NCBI GenBank assembly: GCA_026874595.1
Contig: CM049315.1
Coordinates: forward strand, 4,584,664 to 4,648,663
Reading direction: 5' to 3'
DNA length: 64,000 nucleotides
Origin: Sipunculus nudus
Lineage: Eukaryota; Annelida; Sipuncula; Golfingiida; Sipunculidae
The notes beneath the pieces were generated by a model. It did not search any database. It was not told the origin of the DNA and worked only from the letters and a program-made list of their open reading frames with translations. Shown piece by piece: positions 13,203 to 25,400 of the stretch (position 1 is the first letter of the stretch; every line of letters begins with the position of its first letter). Position numbers and translations under genes: made by a program.

Positions 13203-13395
13203 GATGGTGCAGTTTACACAACCTCAGACCCAGTGTTCTTGACCTGTCTGAAGGCAAATAGGTGCCATCTGGTGATCATTTCCATCAACCACTTGATGAG
13301 ACTCAATGTATTATATGATATAAAGTTGAAAACTATAAAAGTTGTGTCTTCTTATACTGCTTAACTGATTATTAAACCTTTTTGTGTCACTCCAG
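13203..13395 (+). repeat. intron end before exon 13396, first copy of a local duplication
   Basis: Shares CTGAAGGCAAATAGGTGCCA, then TTGAAAAC and TTTTTGTGTCACT, with 14049-14190. This copy ends in the functional acceptor CTCCAG. Confidence 0.7.
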
Positions 13396-13478
13396 TGTTG
13401 AAGCGGAAGCTTTGGAAAGGCAGAAGGTGGAAACAGGATGTTCTTAAAGGCATTGATCTCAACACCCAACTTCTAGAG
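13396..13478 (+). CDS. exon: linker before PAS-A
   Basis: 83 bp between acceptor TCACTCCAG and donor GAG|GTCAGC. Only the frame entered with two split-codon bases is open. It gives a Lys/Arg-rich stretch ending NTQLLE. Joined to the next exon this reads QLLERMDCFLMVVNRSG, which fits the LLExxDxFLxVV lead-in to PAS-A in related proteins. The exon is short and was inferred from phase and motif continuity, so it is less certain than the downstream exons. Confidence 0.68.
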
Positions 13479-16400
13479 GTCAGCAGTGTTTTACAACTCC
13501 TGTGTTGTTACTCTGTATGATTGGGAAATGTGAAGGGTCAGGTTGTTTGGTTTGTCAATCATTATTTGTGTACTTCAAAGGTACCACATGAAATGTTGTA
13601 GCAAAATATATAGATTGTAGGCTAGATCTATACACTTAGTTTAATGGAATATTTTTAAGTTGTGGTAGCCAGTTTTGTCTTCATTGTTGTGAAAGAAAGC
13701 AATTTATGGGATACTGTCATATTAGCTCCTGCATATATGAGTTAATATCAAATGAATAATTTACAAATGAAAATAGTAAGCTGTACTGCATGATTCAGCA
13801 TTTGATTCAAGCATCAGTTCATCAAAGAAAAAATGTTTGAAAAAAGTAAACTTTTGCACCAGATAGTGCTGACAGTGTATGTACCATTATAAATATCTAA
13901 TTACTCTGATTTCATATTTAATTACAATGATTCTTTACATACTGATGCTATAATTCCATTAATAACAAATTCATTGTACTTGAGTAAATGCAGGTACTAC
14001 TGAAGTAATGGCTAAAAACATTTTCAATTTAATGCAGTTCCGCTATGATAAATGGCGCAGTTTACATAATCTGACTGAAGGCAAATAGGTGCCATCTCAT
14101 GGTCATTTTTATTAAAATAAAATTGAAAACTTCAATAGTTATGCCTGCTCATGCACCTTAACAGGTTATTGAAGCTTTTTGTGTCACTTCATTGAACTTC
14201 ATTGAAGTGAATTTGTTATCATTGAAATGTTGTAAATGTTTAAAATTACTTGAGAAATTCAAGAGTTGCAGTTAAATGAACATAATATGAAAACATGTTG
14301 TGTCTGCTGAAGTTGATAGTTGTCAGGTCTATTGCTGTTTGTATTTTGTATTCTACCTGACTTTGCTTGATTCGTTCACATGGCTTAACTTCCAGCGAAT
14401 GGACTGTTTCCTGATGGTTGTCAACAGGAGTGGTGTGCTTGTCTATGTGTCTGATGGAATCTCAAAAATGTTGGGCCATTCTCAGGTAAGAATCAATCAC
14501 ATGACATTTAAACAGAATATTTAACCAGTATTACTAACCACAGTATTTAACTAGTATTATTAACCACAGTATTTAACCAGTATTACTAAACACAGTATTT
14601 AATCAGTATTATTAACCACAGTATTTAATCATTATTACTAACCACAGTATTTACCGTTTTCCCCTGTGGATTTCTCCATGAAATAGAAATAAAAAACATT
14701 GGTGCGTAATATACATGGAAGCATAATTCCAAACTATTTTCCCCATCACATTGGACATTGTTTGGTGGGCCTACGGTGAGTGATAATAAAGGATTTTATG
14801 TAAACAAAGTGTATACACACTGAACTTTATCAAATTAGGCATAAGAAAACATAATAATAGGTTTTATTTACTGTCATAATTTCAAATACTTAAAATATAC
14901 CATTAATGTAGCTTACAGCCGAAGAACATTGATGATTTGTGAACTGAAATATGCATGACTATGCATGGTCTGGCTGCCCTCATTTAATGTCATTGTCAGT
15001 TGGTAGATGGCACCTTGGGCACCAACACTGGGGTTGTTATGCTGGGTCATTGATTCTCTTAGGAAATTATCCGTGATACACTTAATTACTTTCTAAACAA
15101 CTTGAGCCAAGGGAGGAATAATTGCCTAGTGGTTTTCTTTGTTAATTAGCTACCCTATTGTGTACATCGTCATGGTCAGATTGATCAGTTGTACTTCGGG
15201 GCACCTCCACTTACGCGGATTAGCAGGTCGTGTGAGTCTGTCACGTGGTTAGGGGAAATCTAGGGTCGGCCCCAGGTGCCGTTGAAACCACCAGCCAGGG
15301 TTCAGTAGTCGGTACAAGCGCAAAACAATTGAACAAAATGGTGAGCCCATACAGGTGACCGCGACTTCACCCATGGGCAATCAACCGGGTCAGTGCTTGA
15401 TTAGCACGAGTGCCGGTATTAGGCAGGTCAATTTAATAGTAATATAACAATTTGGTCAGAAAAAAAACTTGTAATCTGTAATAGCCAGGTGGTCGTATTT
15501 CACAGCATTTATATATTGATAATATCAAGGAGTTAGGAAAGGGACTGATATAATATAAAGTGGGTGTAATTTGCCCACATTTTACAGGTGGTTGTCCAGT
15601 AAATTGTATCTTACTTAAAACAGGTACATGTCAGTATTGCACACTTGACAGCACCTTTTTTCACACTTGACAGCTAAAAGAGAATAACCTTTTTTCTATT
15701 TTAAGTGTAACTATATTCTTCTAAGAGACTTGTTGGTCTGACTGGCAAAGTTTACCCCCACGGAGCCAGTGAACATTCGATGACTACGGCAAATACAAAT
15801 TGTAGCATTCAAGATTTTGGCCAGAAGCAGGCTGCGTATTATACACAGGGTTATGTGTTTTTCCTCAGAAATTGTTGCTCTAAATAGGGGTGTGGATTAT
15901 CTACGGTAGCGGATTATCCAAAGGGGGAAACAGTAACCAGTATTACTAACCACAGTATTTAACCAGTATTATTAACCACAGTATTTAACCAGTATTACTA
16001 ACCACAGTATTTAACCAGTATTATTAATCACAGTATTTAACCAGTATAATTAACCACAGTATTTAACCAGTATTATTAACCACAGTATTTAACCAGTATA
16101 ATTTACCTCAGTATTTAACCAGTATAATTAACCACAGTATTTAATCAGTATTATTAACCACAGTATTAACCAGTATAATTAACCACAGTATTTAACCAGT
16201 ATTATTAACCACAGTATTTAACCAGTATAATTAACCACAGTATTTAACCAGTATAATTAACCACAGTATTTAACCAATATTATTAACCACAGTATTTAAC
16301 CAGTATAATTAACCACAGTATTTAACCAGTATAATTAACCACAGAATTTAACCAATATTATTAACCACAGTATTAACCAGTATAATTAACCACAGTATTT

Positions 16401-19400
16401 AACCAGTATTATTAACCACAGTATTTAACCAGTATAATTAACCACAGTATTTAACCAGTATTATTAACCACAGTATTTAACCAGTATAATTTACCACAGT
16501 ATTTAACCAGTATTATTAACCAAAGTATTTAACCAATATTATTAACCACAGTATTTAACCAGTATTAATAACCACAGTATTTAACCAGTATTATTAACCA
16601 CATTATTTAACCAATATTTCTAACCACAATATTTAACCAGTATAATTAACCACAGTATTTAATCAGTATTATTAACCACAGTGTTTAACCAGTATAATTA
16701 ACCACAGTATTTAACCAGTATAATTAACCACAGTATTTAACCAGTATAATTAACCACAGTATTTAACCAGTATTATTAACCACAGTATTTAACCAGTATA
16801 ATTAACCACAGTATTTAACCAGTATTATTAACCAAAGTATTTAACCAGTATAATTAACCACAGTATTTAACCAGTATAATTAACCACATTATTTAACCAG
16901 TATAATTAACCACAGTATTTAACCAGTATAATTACCACAGTATTTAATCAGTATGATTAACCACAGTGTTTAACCAGTATAATTAACCACAGTATTTAAT
17001 CAGTATAATTAACCGCAGTATTTAATCAGTATAATTAACCACAGTATTAGTATTTAACCAGTATTATTAACCACAGTATTTAACCAGTATAACTAACCAC
17101 AGTATTTAACCAGTGTAATTAACACAATGTTGTTAACCTGTTCAGTTACTGTGGTTGCCATTTTGTTCGCTAGGGTTTTAATGTTCTGATATTCACAGAT
17201 GTGAAATAAACACAAATATGAAACCTGCAGATTAAGATGTCCAGTCAGGAGAGGGTGAACAAGAGGGGCTGATGCATCTGCACAAACGCTTTAGCTATTA
17301 CACCTTGAATCATAGTCCATTAATCAGTAACCTCATTTAGCTATTACACCTCTTGAATCATAGTCCATTAATCAGTAACCTCATTTAGCTATTACACCTC
17401 TTGAATCATAGTCCATTAATCAGTAACCTCATTTAGCTATTACACCTCTTGAATCATAGTCCATTAATCAGTAACCTCATTTAGCTATTACACCTCTTGA
17501 ATCATAGTCCATTAATCAGTAACCTCATTTAGCTATTACACCTCTTGAATCATAGTCCATTAATCAGTAACCTCATTTAGCTATTACACCTCTTGAATCA
17601 TAGTCCATTAATCAGTAACCTCATTTAGCTATTACACCTCTTGAATCATAGTCCATTAATCAGTAACCTCATTTAGCTATTACACCTCTTGAATCATAGT
17701 CCACTAATCAGTAACCTCATTTAGCTAGTACACCTCTTGAATCATAGTCCATTAATCAGTAACCTCATTTAGCTATTACACCTCTTGAATCATAGTCCAT
17801 TAATCAGTAACCTCATTTAGCTATTACACCTCTTGAATCATAGTCCATTAATCAGTAACCTCATTTAGCTATTACACCTCTTGAATCATAGTCCATTAAT
17901 CAGTAACCTCATTTGTGCAGGAAATCAAGACCGGCCCATACAAACATGCAACAATAATTATTGTAAAAAATGTGGTTATTACCAGGGATATATCTACTGC
18001 AACAGAGGTCATGATAAAAACAAAAACAGTAGAGCACCTTTTTTCTCAATGCTGTTTTTCAGAAAATTTGTTTTTCCTAAATTTTAAATGGGGAACTGAA
18101 AATTTATTTTCGTATTTAAGAAATATTTTCAAGCATACAAATACTTCACATGAATCTTTGTAATGACAAGTCACAAGGGCCTGCAGTTAAGTGTTTCAGC
18201 CCATTGGTGACCCTGATTATTTAGTTTTAGGCTGATGTTATAGCCAGAGCAAAGGTCTGAAAACTATAGCTAGTAGGGCAACAATGTCATTAAGTTTATC
18301 ATAAACTGTTGTATGAACTTGCTGCTAGACCCTTCACCGTTTCTCTGAAAGTTTATATTTCCATACAAAAAGCATGTCCCCGAACCCTCTTGGAAAAACA
18401 GCGCTAAACTGTTCTACTCTTCTTAGATTTTATAGATTCTGGTTTGATCCAAAAATGAAACCCTTGTAAAAGGTTCAAAATAGAGATTTCACAAAATTTC
18501 AGTCTTGTGAATCTAACGCCAGCTACAGAATTGATATGAATCATTTATTGGGAAGAGAGGAATTTCATTTATTTTACTAGTTCTTACATGACTGCAGTGA
18601 TGTATTAAAAGCAAAAAACAGCAAAACTTCAGTTTTACCAGATCCTGTATTACTGATGGGATGTGTGAGGCAACATCATATAAGATATACTGCTAAGTCA
18701 TTAGCTGGATTTTTTTGCGTTACTGCTTAGCAAAATGTGCTATGAAATCAACTGGGTCAGTAGCTGTTGTCACATGAAAGATCTATGTAACATTTGTAAA
18801 ATGGACAACAAATCATTTTGATAATCTTACATTATTATTCTCAATAAGATATTTCAAATATTGATATTTAGTCAGGCGTAAGAAGGGTTGTCATCTGAAG
18901 ATTGGTGGACTGGCTGCTGATAACTGACATGTTTTGCAGGTTGATGTTATGGGAAGCTCTGTTTATAACATCATCCACAAAGAAGACCACGAAATCTTAC
19001 GACGGCAGCTTCAGCCAGATGACAAGGACGTCCAAAAGGCTAACGGGGCTCACTTGTACACAAATTCTAAACGAAAAGGTCAGTTGTGTTGTGAAAATGG
19101 CAATAAAAAAAGTAAGAAGAGTAATAAGAGTGGGACTATTAACAATTAATGCATAGGACCTGTATCAACCCAGGCTTGACCATGGGCCCAAACACAAAAT
19201 AGTGACAATTTGAGAGAACCATAGAGATGAGTTGCTCTATTACTGTAACTACAGGTTATGAATTTCACATTGTTCCTATCCCAGTGTATATAAAACCTGA
19301 AATCCTGAAGGCCTGTAGTAGCATATCATGCCTATCATCTGGTTTTCTTCATCTCCAATCAGTGGTCAGTGCCTTCTATGGGTCATACACTTGCCCTTAA

Positions 19401-22400
19401 GATCATTGTTCACTTACTTTTAATAACAGATGAAGTTCTCTTGTTTACTTGGCCTGGTAAACTTTAACATCATCTTTATTAAATCGACAAAACTTTGTTG
19501 TCCTCCAGTATCTCTGGCACCACACATCAGAAATACCTGATTTTGGTGTTAAAATGTGAGGAATGATGCCAAGCGTGTCCTGAGGAAGGTCATTATTGAT
19601 TTTTTTCTATAAATCCTAAGGAATTTGACATTATTTTGTTAAACTTCTATTAAAGTGGCCTCAGTCAGGCATCAGTCTCACTGACTAGTCCCAGAAGGGG
19701 TAACAAACTTGTATGGAATATAACTAGATGTATAAAGTGCCTTAGATACAGTGCCTTAGATGCAGTCATATTATTTTGCATAGTGGTTGACACATAAAGA
19801 CTGATCTTAATACCTTCTCTTTTTTTGCCCACTTAAACTTCAGCTTTTGATGTAACCTTCTGATGGACAGAAACAAGTGGACAGATTTCTTTCATATTGT
19901 GCATGTGGATAGATATGGGTCAAAGGGTAAAACCTATTTAAATTAGGGTCAAGTCAATATCTCGGGATACTGTGGCATCCTTGATGTAATTTATTTCTTG
20001 TTGGTTTGTTGTTCAGAACTCTGTGTCATTTTATTTCCAGATAATCATCTGCCTTTACAGTGTGAGAAATCTATGTATATACGAATGAAGGACATTGGCC
20101 TCGACCAGAAGAAAATTGGGTATCAGTGTATGAACATCACTGGTCAACTACAAGCCTTAGACATTGATGTTAAAGAAAAAAAAAATAATACAGGTGAGGT
20201 ATTGTACAGCCAAGAGAGCACAACTTTAGATCTTCTTGAAAATAAAAATATTATGTTTAGGCCAGGAAACGTAGCAAAAAATCCTTAAAATCTAGTACAA
20301 TCTTTGTTGACCTTCGATCTTGAATTTGGATAAAAAATATAATGATTTTAGCACTTTCAAACTGTCACCTTAAAGTATTCACACTTCTTCAAATGATCAT
20401 GAAAATGAAATATTATGATCTTTACATGCATATACTTATCTCGCCATGCAAGGTATTAACAAATTCAGCTTGAGCAACTCTTCAGTCCTGTCACAAAATG
20501 TAAACCTATCTGTGCATCCCTAAAAATTCATGACTTGGAATCAGATTTGTCCAGATTGTGATAACTCCTGTGTGAAAAATTACAGGTATACAGAGGACTA
20601 CCAGTTCTGTTTTTGTGGTCTTTCAGCTGAGCTTTGACCTATTTACTTTTACTGTTGTAGATAAACCAGAAAATGGTAGATCTTTGTGTTTGGTTGCCAT
20701 GGTGAAGCCAGTAGCGCAGGAACGGGTGATTGAAATTGTGCCCCAAGACACCTTACAAAACTCCTGGGTGTCACAACACAGTATGTCTGGTCAGTTCATC
20801 TTCTGTGATCAGAGGTTTGTTATGTTTTTTTCTTCCCTGTCACACTTCGTGCTCTCTCTGTGTCCACACACACACACAGTTAATATGTATTCATGCACAT
20901 CGTTTGTATGTCTTCATGCTTAAAGTTGTACATTAACCTTGCTTTGCAAACCACACTTTTTGATCCATCATAATAATGATAATTCTGATGATAAAAACAC
21001 TCTTAGTGATTTCTGAATCTTAGGAAACAGTTATATAAATATGTAAATTAACGCATTTTCATAATGCCTGTAAATGGAGGTTGTGGTGGATATCTTAGCT
21101 TTTTGTTTTTTCAGGTTAGCCACACTCACAGGATATCTGCCTCAGGAGCAGCTCGGCCACTACCCTTATGATTACATCATACCTGAAGACTTGAAATGGG
21201 TGGCCAGTTCTCACCAGCGCAGTGAGTTTTGTTACTAGCTCCAGCTGACTTTCAGTCATGCTGAGGAAGAGGGTTGGGTCTTTGTTTATCATCCTTCTGT
21301 CTGGTATTGCAACCCTCAATTGACAGGGCACATACAGTAACCGTTAGATTTAGACAATTCTAACTCAGCATCTTTTGAGTTCCTGGGGAAACCTGAAATT
21401 AGGTCACCTTGACTTGTATTTTGTGATCTAGGTACCATCACATGAGTACAAATTTATACAAATGCTTCAGTTTCTCAATAACCAATGCATGGATTTCTGT
21501 GATCTTTGATAGCTTGTATTAAAGTAGTGGCTCCACCCATATAAAAATCATAACCATTAGACTTAGAAAGTATTTACTTTATATCCAGACAGGTCTTGGT
21601 GAAATCTCTGTGCTAACTGGAAATTTGGTAAATGTGACCGAAATTTTATACTAAAATTACAAATTGTAAAGAATGTTGAATATTGTTTAAAAATTAGGAA
21701 ACCACTAAATTACAAATATTTTTATCCTGTTTGTTGAAATGAAGCTGGATTGCCTTTAGCTCAGATATGTTTTTTGATATGTTCACATTCCCAAACATCT
21801 GTTTTCAATATCAAGAAACAAAGAAGAAGGCACATAAATATCATTAGGAGAATTAGTAAATTATTGGTCCCCAGGAACACCTAAAACACAGGTGTTTGGG
21901 TACCTGTGATGAAACACCAACTTAACATCTTCAGTTTATAAATTATTACCTGTTGCACAAATTGGTGCTGTATCTAAGCATTCCTGCCTAATATGAGTGT
22001 TTTGTAGGCTCAAAACTGAACATTTCAGGTGCTGAGCTTGTGCTGAGCAGGCCATGCAGATTGCCCCCTTTATAGAACTGTCATAAATTGCTGCCATGTT
22101 TTCCAGTTTTTTTACTCATTCCACTTTATTTCATTTGATTAAGAATTATTTGTATAGAAATATTCAGGTAATTGTTCATCATATGATATCAGTTTTTGGC
22201 TAAACAATTTTATGTTAAATGTTGTTTCATCACAGATACCCAAAACACCGAAGTTTTGGGTTTTGATAGGCATTGCTCACCTTTATCGAGGGATCACTGA
22301 AATATACCTGAATATTTTCTTTTACAGTTTTCTTTCAAAAGAGCATCCCATGGACAATATTCCGCATGTATACCAGGAACATGAACATCATATACTGCAG

Positions 22401-25400
22401 AGCCTCGTCAAACCTGGTGGCTGATCTGTGGACCAGAGAACCCAAGTACATCACCAGTGTCAATGAAGTGTTACCGTATGTATTGTATAGGTTTCTCCAA
22501 GTTTTGGAATATATCTGTATTATTATATGTATTATATACTAGTAATTGATGACGTTAGCACTTGACCATTGTCATACAAATCCTCTATGGCCATACCTCA
22601 AATATGCCCTTTTTGGTCTTGAAATATCAATAAAGATGCCAAGTGTGTCCTAAGGGGGTCATTTTCCATATTTCCCCATAAATCCTGAGAAATTTTACAT
22701 TATTTTGAATGGGCAATTGCATTTTAAACTACACATTTTAACCCAGTGGGGGTGCCATCTATTGTATGGAATGAAACTAAATAGGTTTCAAGTGCAAACA
22801 GAATAAAAACACTTAATATGCTAGTTTACTGCAAGGTATGTTGAGCAGTGCATCTGCTGTTTATATATAGATGCCACAACCCGGGGGGACCCCAGTTTTA
22901 AGTCATTTGGTTCAGCTGACATTTCTTATATAAAATCTGTAGAAATCCTTGGCCTCTGTCCCACCACTTACTCAATCTTCCTGGAGTATGGTTTTTCCCA
23001 GTTTTGCTTGAGATACCATTGGAAAGTTTGCATTATGAATTTGGGCTCCTTAGACATTGTTGCCTGGACCACACGCTGTTATACTGTAGCTGGACAATAA
23101 ATCCACATTATAACTGGCGGTGTTCCCACTCAGGCTTTTTTGTGGGGGTTCTCTTTGGCCACACCTTGGATATGCATGTTTTTGGTCTTGAATTGTCAGG
23201 AACAATGCTAAGCCTGTCCATAGGGATGTTATTTCCTCTTTTTTTCCCAAAATCTGCTGCAGTATCTGTTGGATTTTAACTGAAACTAAAGTACAAAATA
23301 ATGAACTTGTAAAAGCTAGTCCATGAAAAAAAAAGGAAAATATATGGAGGTCCCTGAACTGTCTGACCAACGGTGCCCAGTCTGCTCATCAGGTATGTAT
23401 GTTGGATCCTGTCCCTGGATATTCAGTAATGTCAGTAAAACACTAAACTTAGGGACTTACATGTCAAGTACACTAGTCTGCTGATAATGAGAGTGTGATA
23501 AGGTTGAAAGCTACAGCTATGACTAATGTAAGTCCTGAGTTTGTAGTTTTACCAATGTTACTCTTAATTTGTTCAGTTACTTTTATATGAATATAGACTC
23601 AGGCTGTGGTTACTGAACTTCTCTGTCTAAACAGCTGTCAAGTGTCACCAACAAGAGTCTGAACTTTATTTCTCATATTCTCACTAAGTTTGTTTATGGA
23701 TATTTTAAGTTTTTCTGTAATGATTGAAAAAACTATGTTCTTTCTGTTGTAACATTTGATTTGAAATATAATTTGTGTTGATTATATACAGGGGTAGATT
23801 CAGGATTCTGAGAGGGAGGTGATTACTTTTCACACAAGAGGGACTAATATTGTAAGAATATGTTCACAGCTTCATGAAAGAGGGAGGTTTGGCTTATACA
23901 TATATGGCAATGTGAAAATTTGTAATTTTCTCCCAGAAGGGGGCAGGATTTAAACCCCTGATTTCCCTCTCCCTAAGATCCTACTGTGATTCTTTCTGTG
24001 TTTAATTAATCAAAGACTTCATTGTTGTATGACTCCTCTTCCATATTAATATATTGCTTCAGATCTGTTTTCAAAATTCAGAAATGAAGAAGGCAAGCAC
24101 CTGTTAGAAGTTCAGGAAAAAGTATTTGCGGAATATCTGGCGGAGCTTGGGTTCGAAGAAGGTCACAAAGCTCAGGAGATGCTGGAAACATACAATCATG
24201 GAATTCAATGCAGCACTACCAGAGAAGTGCCTGTCCCGACAGACATTGAAGTCAAAGAAAAAAAAGTAACAATTTCTTTGGACGATCTGTGTTTTAAGAT
24301 TCATTTATCACCAGAAAGTGCCCAGTCAGAAATTGGCAGGCTGAATGCTGAAATAGAATGTCGGATGAAAAATACAGTACTGAACGGCCATGTTGATAGC
24401 ACAGTACCTACACTAGGTTCTATGACTGGAGGTTCGCAAAGTGTTGAATTATTAACTCAAACACACAAGAATGGTTATCACTCTGAGTACACGTTGCCTG
24501 AGCTTTCTTGTGATTCTGTGGGACCTCCAGTGAAAGTTAAGTGTGGACAGTTAAACAAGAGGCAGAACGGTCAAACAGATCACACGCCCAATGGACTGCT
24601 TACCCAGACGTCATTACTATGGCATTCTGAAGCTGAACCTGCTAAACAGGAGCTGATGACAAACAATGGCTGGTCCAGTCAGAATGGACTGCTGCAGCTG
24701 GCTTACTGCTCACAAGATGTCTTACAAGATACTGCTGTAGATTCTACAGGCTGCGTCAGTGGCTGCGTGCATGGCTCAGGGTCGTTATCAAGCCCTAACA
24801 GCTCAGAGACTGGCTCAGTCTTCAGTTCGCAGGTAGGTTAAGTGCTGCACAAGGGTGCAGTCGCAGTGTTTGCATTCACAAACACAGATATATGTCTCCT
24901 CCCATTTGCCTCATCTCTCCATTTGAATTCATATTATGCAGTACTTAGTATTATTGGAATTACAGAAATTGTAGCTTTCCACAAATTTAACCTTGAAGAT
25001 AGAGGTCAAAGTCACAAGGTTTGGAAGTCTGATCAAATCTTGTCAGAAACAGTTCGTGAGTCAAATTTTGGAAAAAAAATGGAATATTTTAAAAGTTAGG
25101 TTCAAATCATTTTTATTTCAGGAGATTTGACCTTAAAGATGAAGGGCACCAGTTTTTAACTTTTTCTTAAAAACAATGTGTGTATCAGTTTTCAGGAGAA
25201 AAGGATGCAGTGCTTTAAAAGTTATTGCATTCATAAGAGTGTTTTGTTTCACGAAAGTCTACTTGTTTTTCTGTTGGCAGGATAATGCAAAAACTATAAG
25301 TCAGTGAAGTTTCTGTTAAATTTGAGTGCAGGTCTGGTTATAGGGGCAGACTAAATAGCATTGTTATGCTGTGAAGAAAGACAAATAATCATTTATACAT

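Noticed and set aside
15180-15420. GC-rich stretch as a possible tRNA or other structured RNA gene
   Set aside because: No cloverleaf or A/B-box pattern could be laid out; it lies inside the TA-flanked transposon.
22212-22424. Longer open frame ending HILQSLVKPGG over exon 22328-22475
   Set aside because: The other frame encodes PAS-B residues and joins in phase with both neighbours.
24061-24081. Acceptor at 24061-24062 (GCTTCAG) for the large exon
   Set aside because: It gives phase mismatch and an in-frame TGA after eight codons. The AG at 24080-24081 restores the frame and the expected VNEVLPNEEGK junction.
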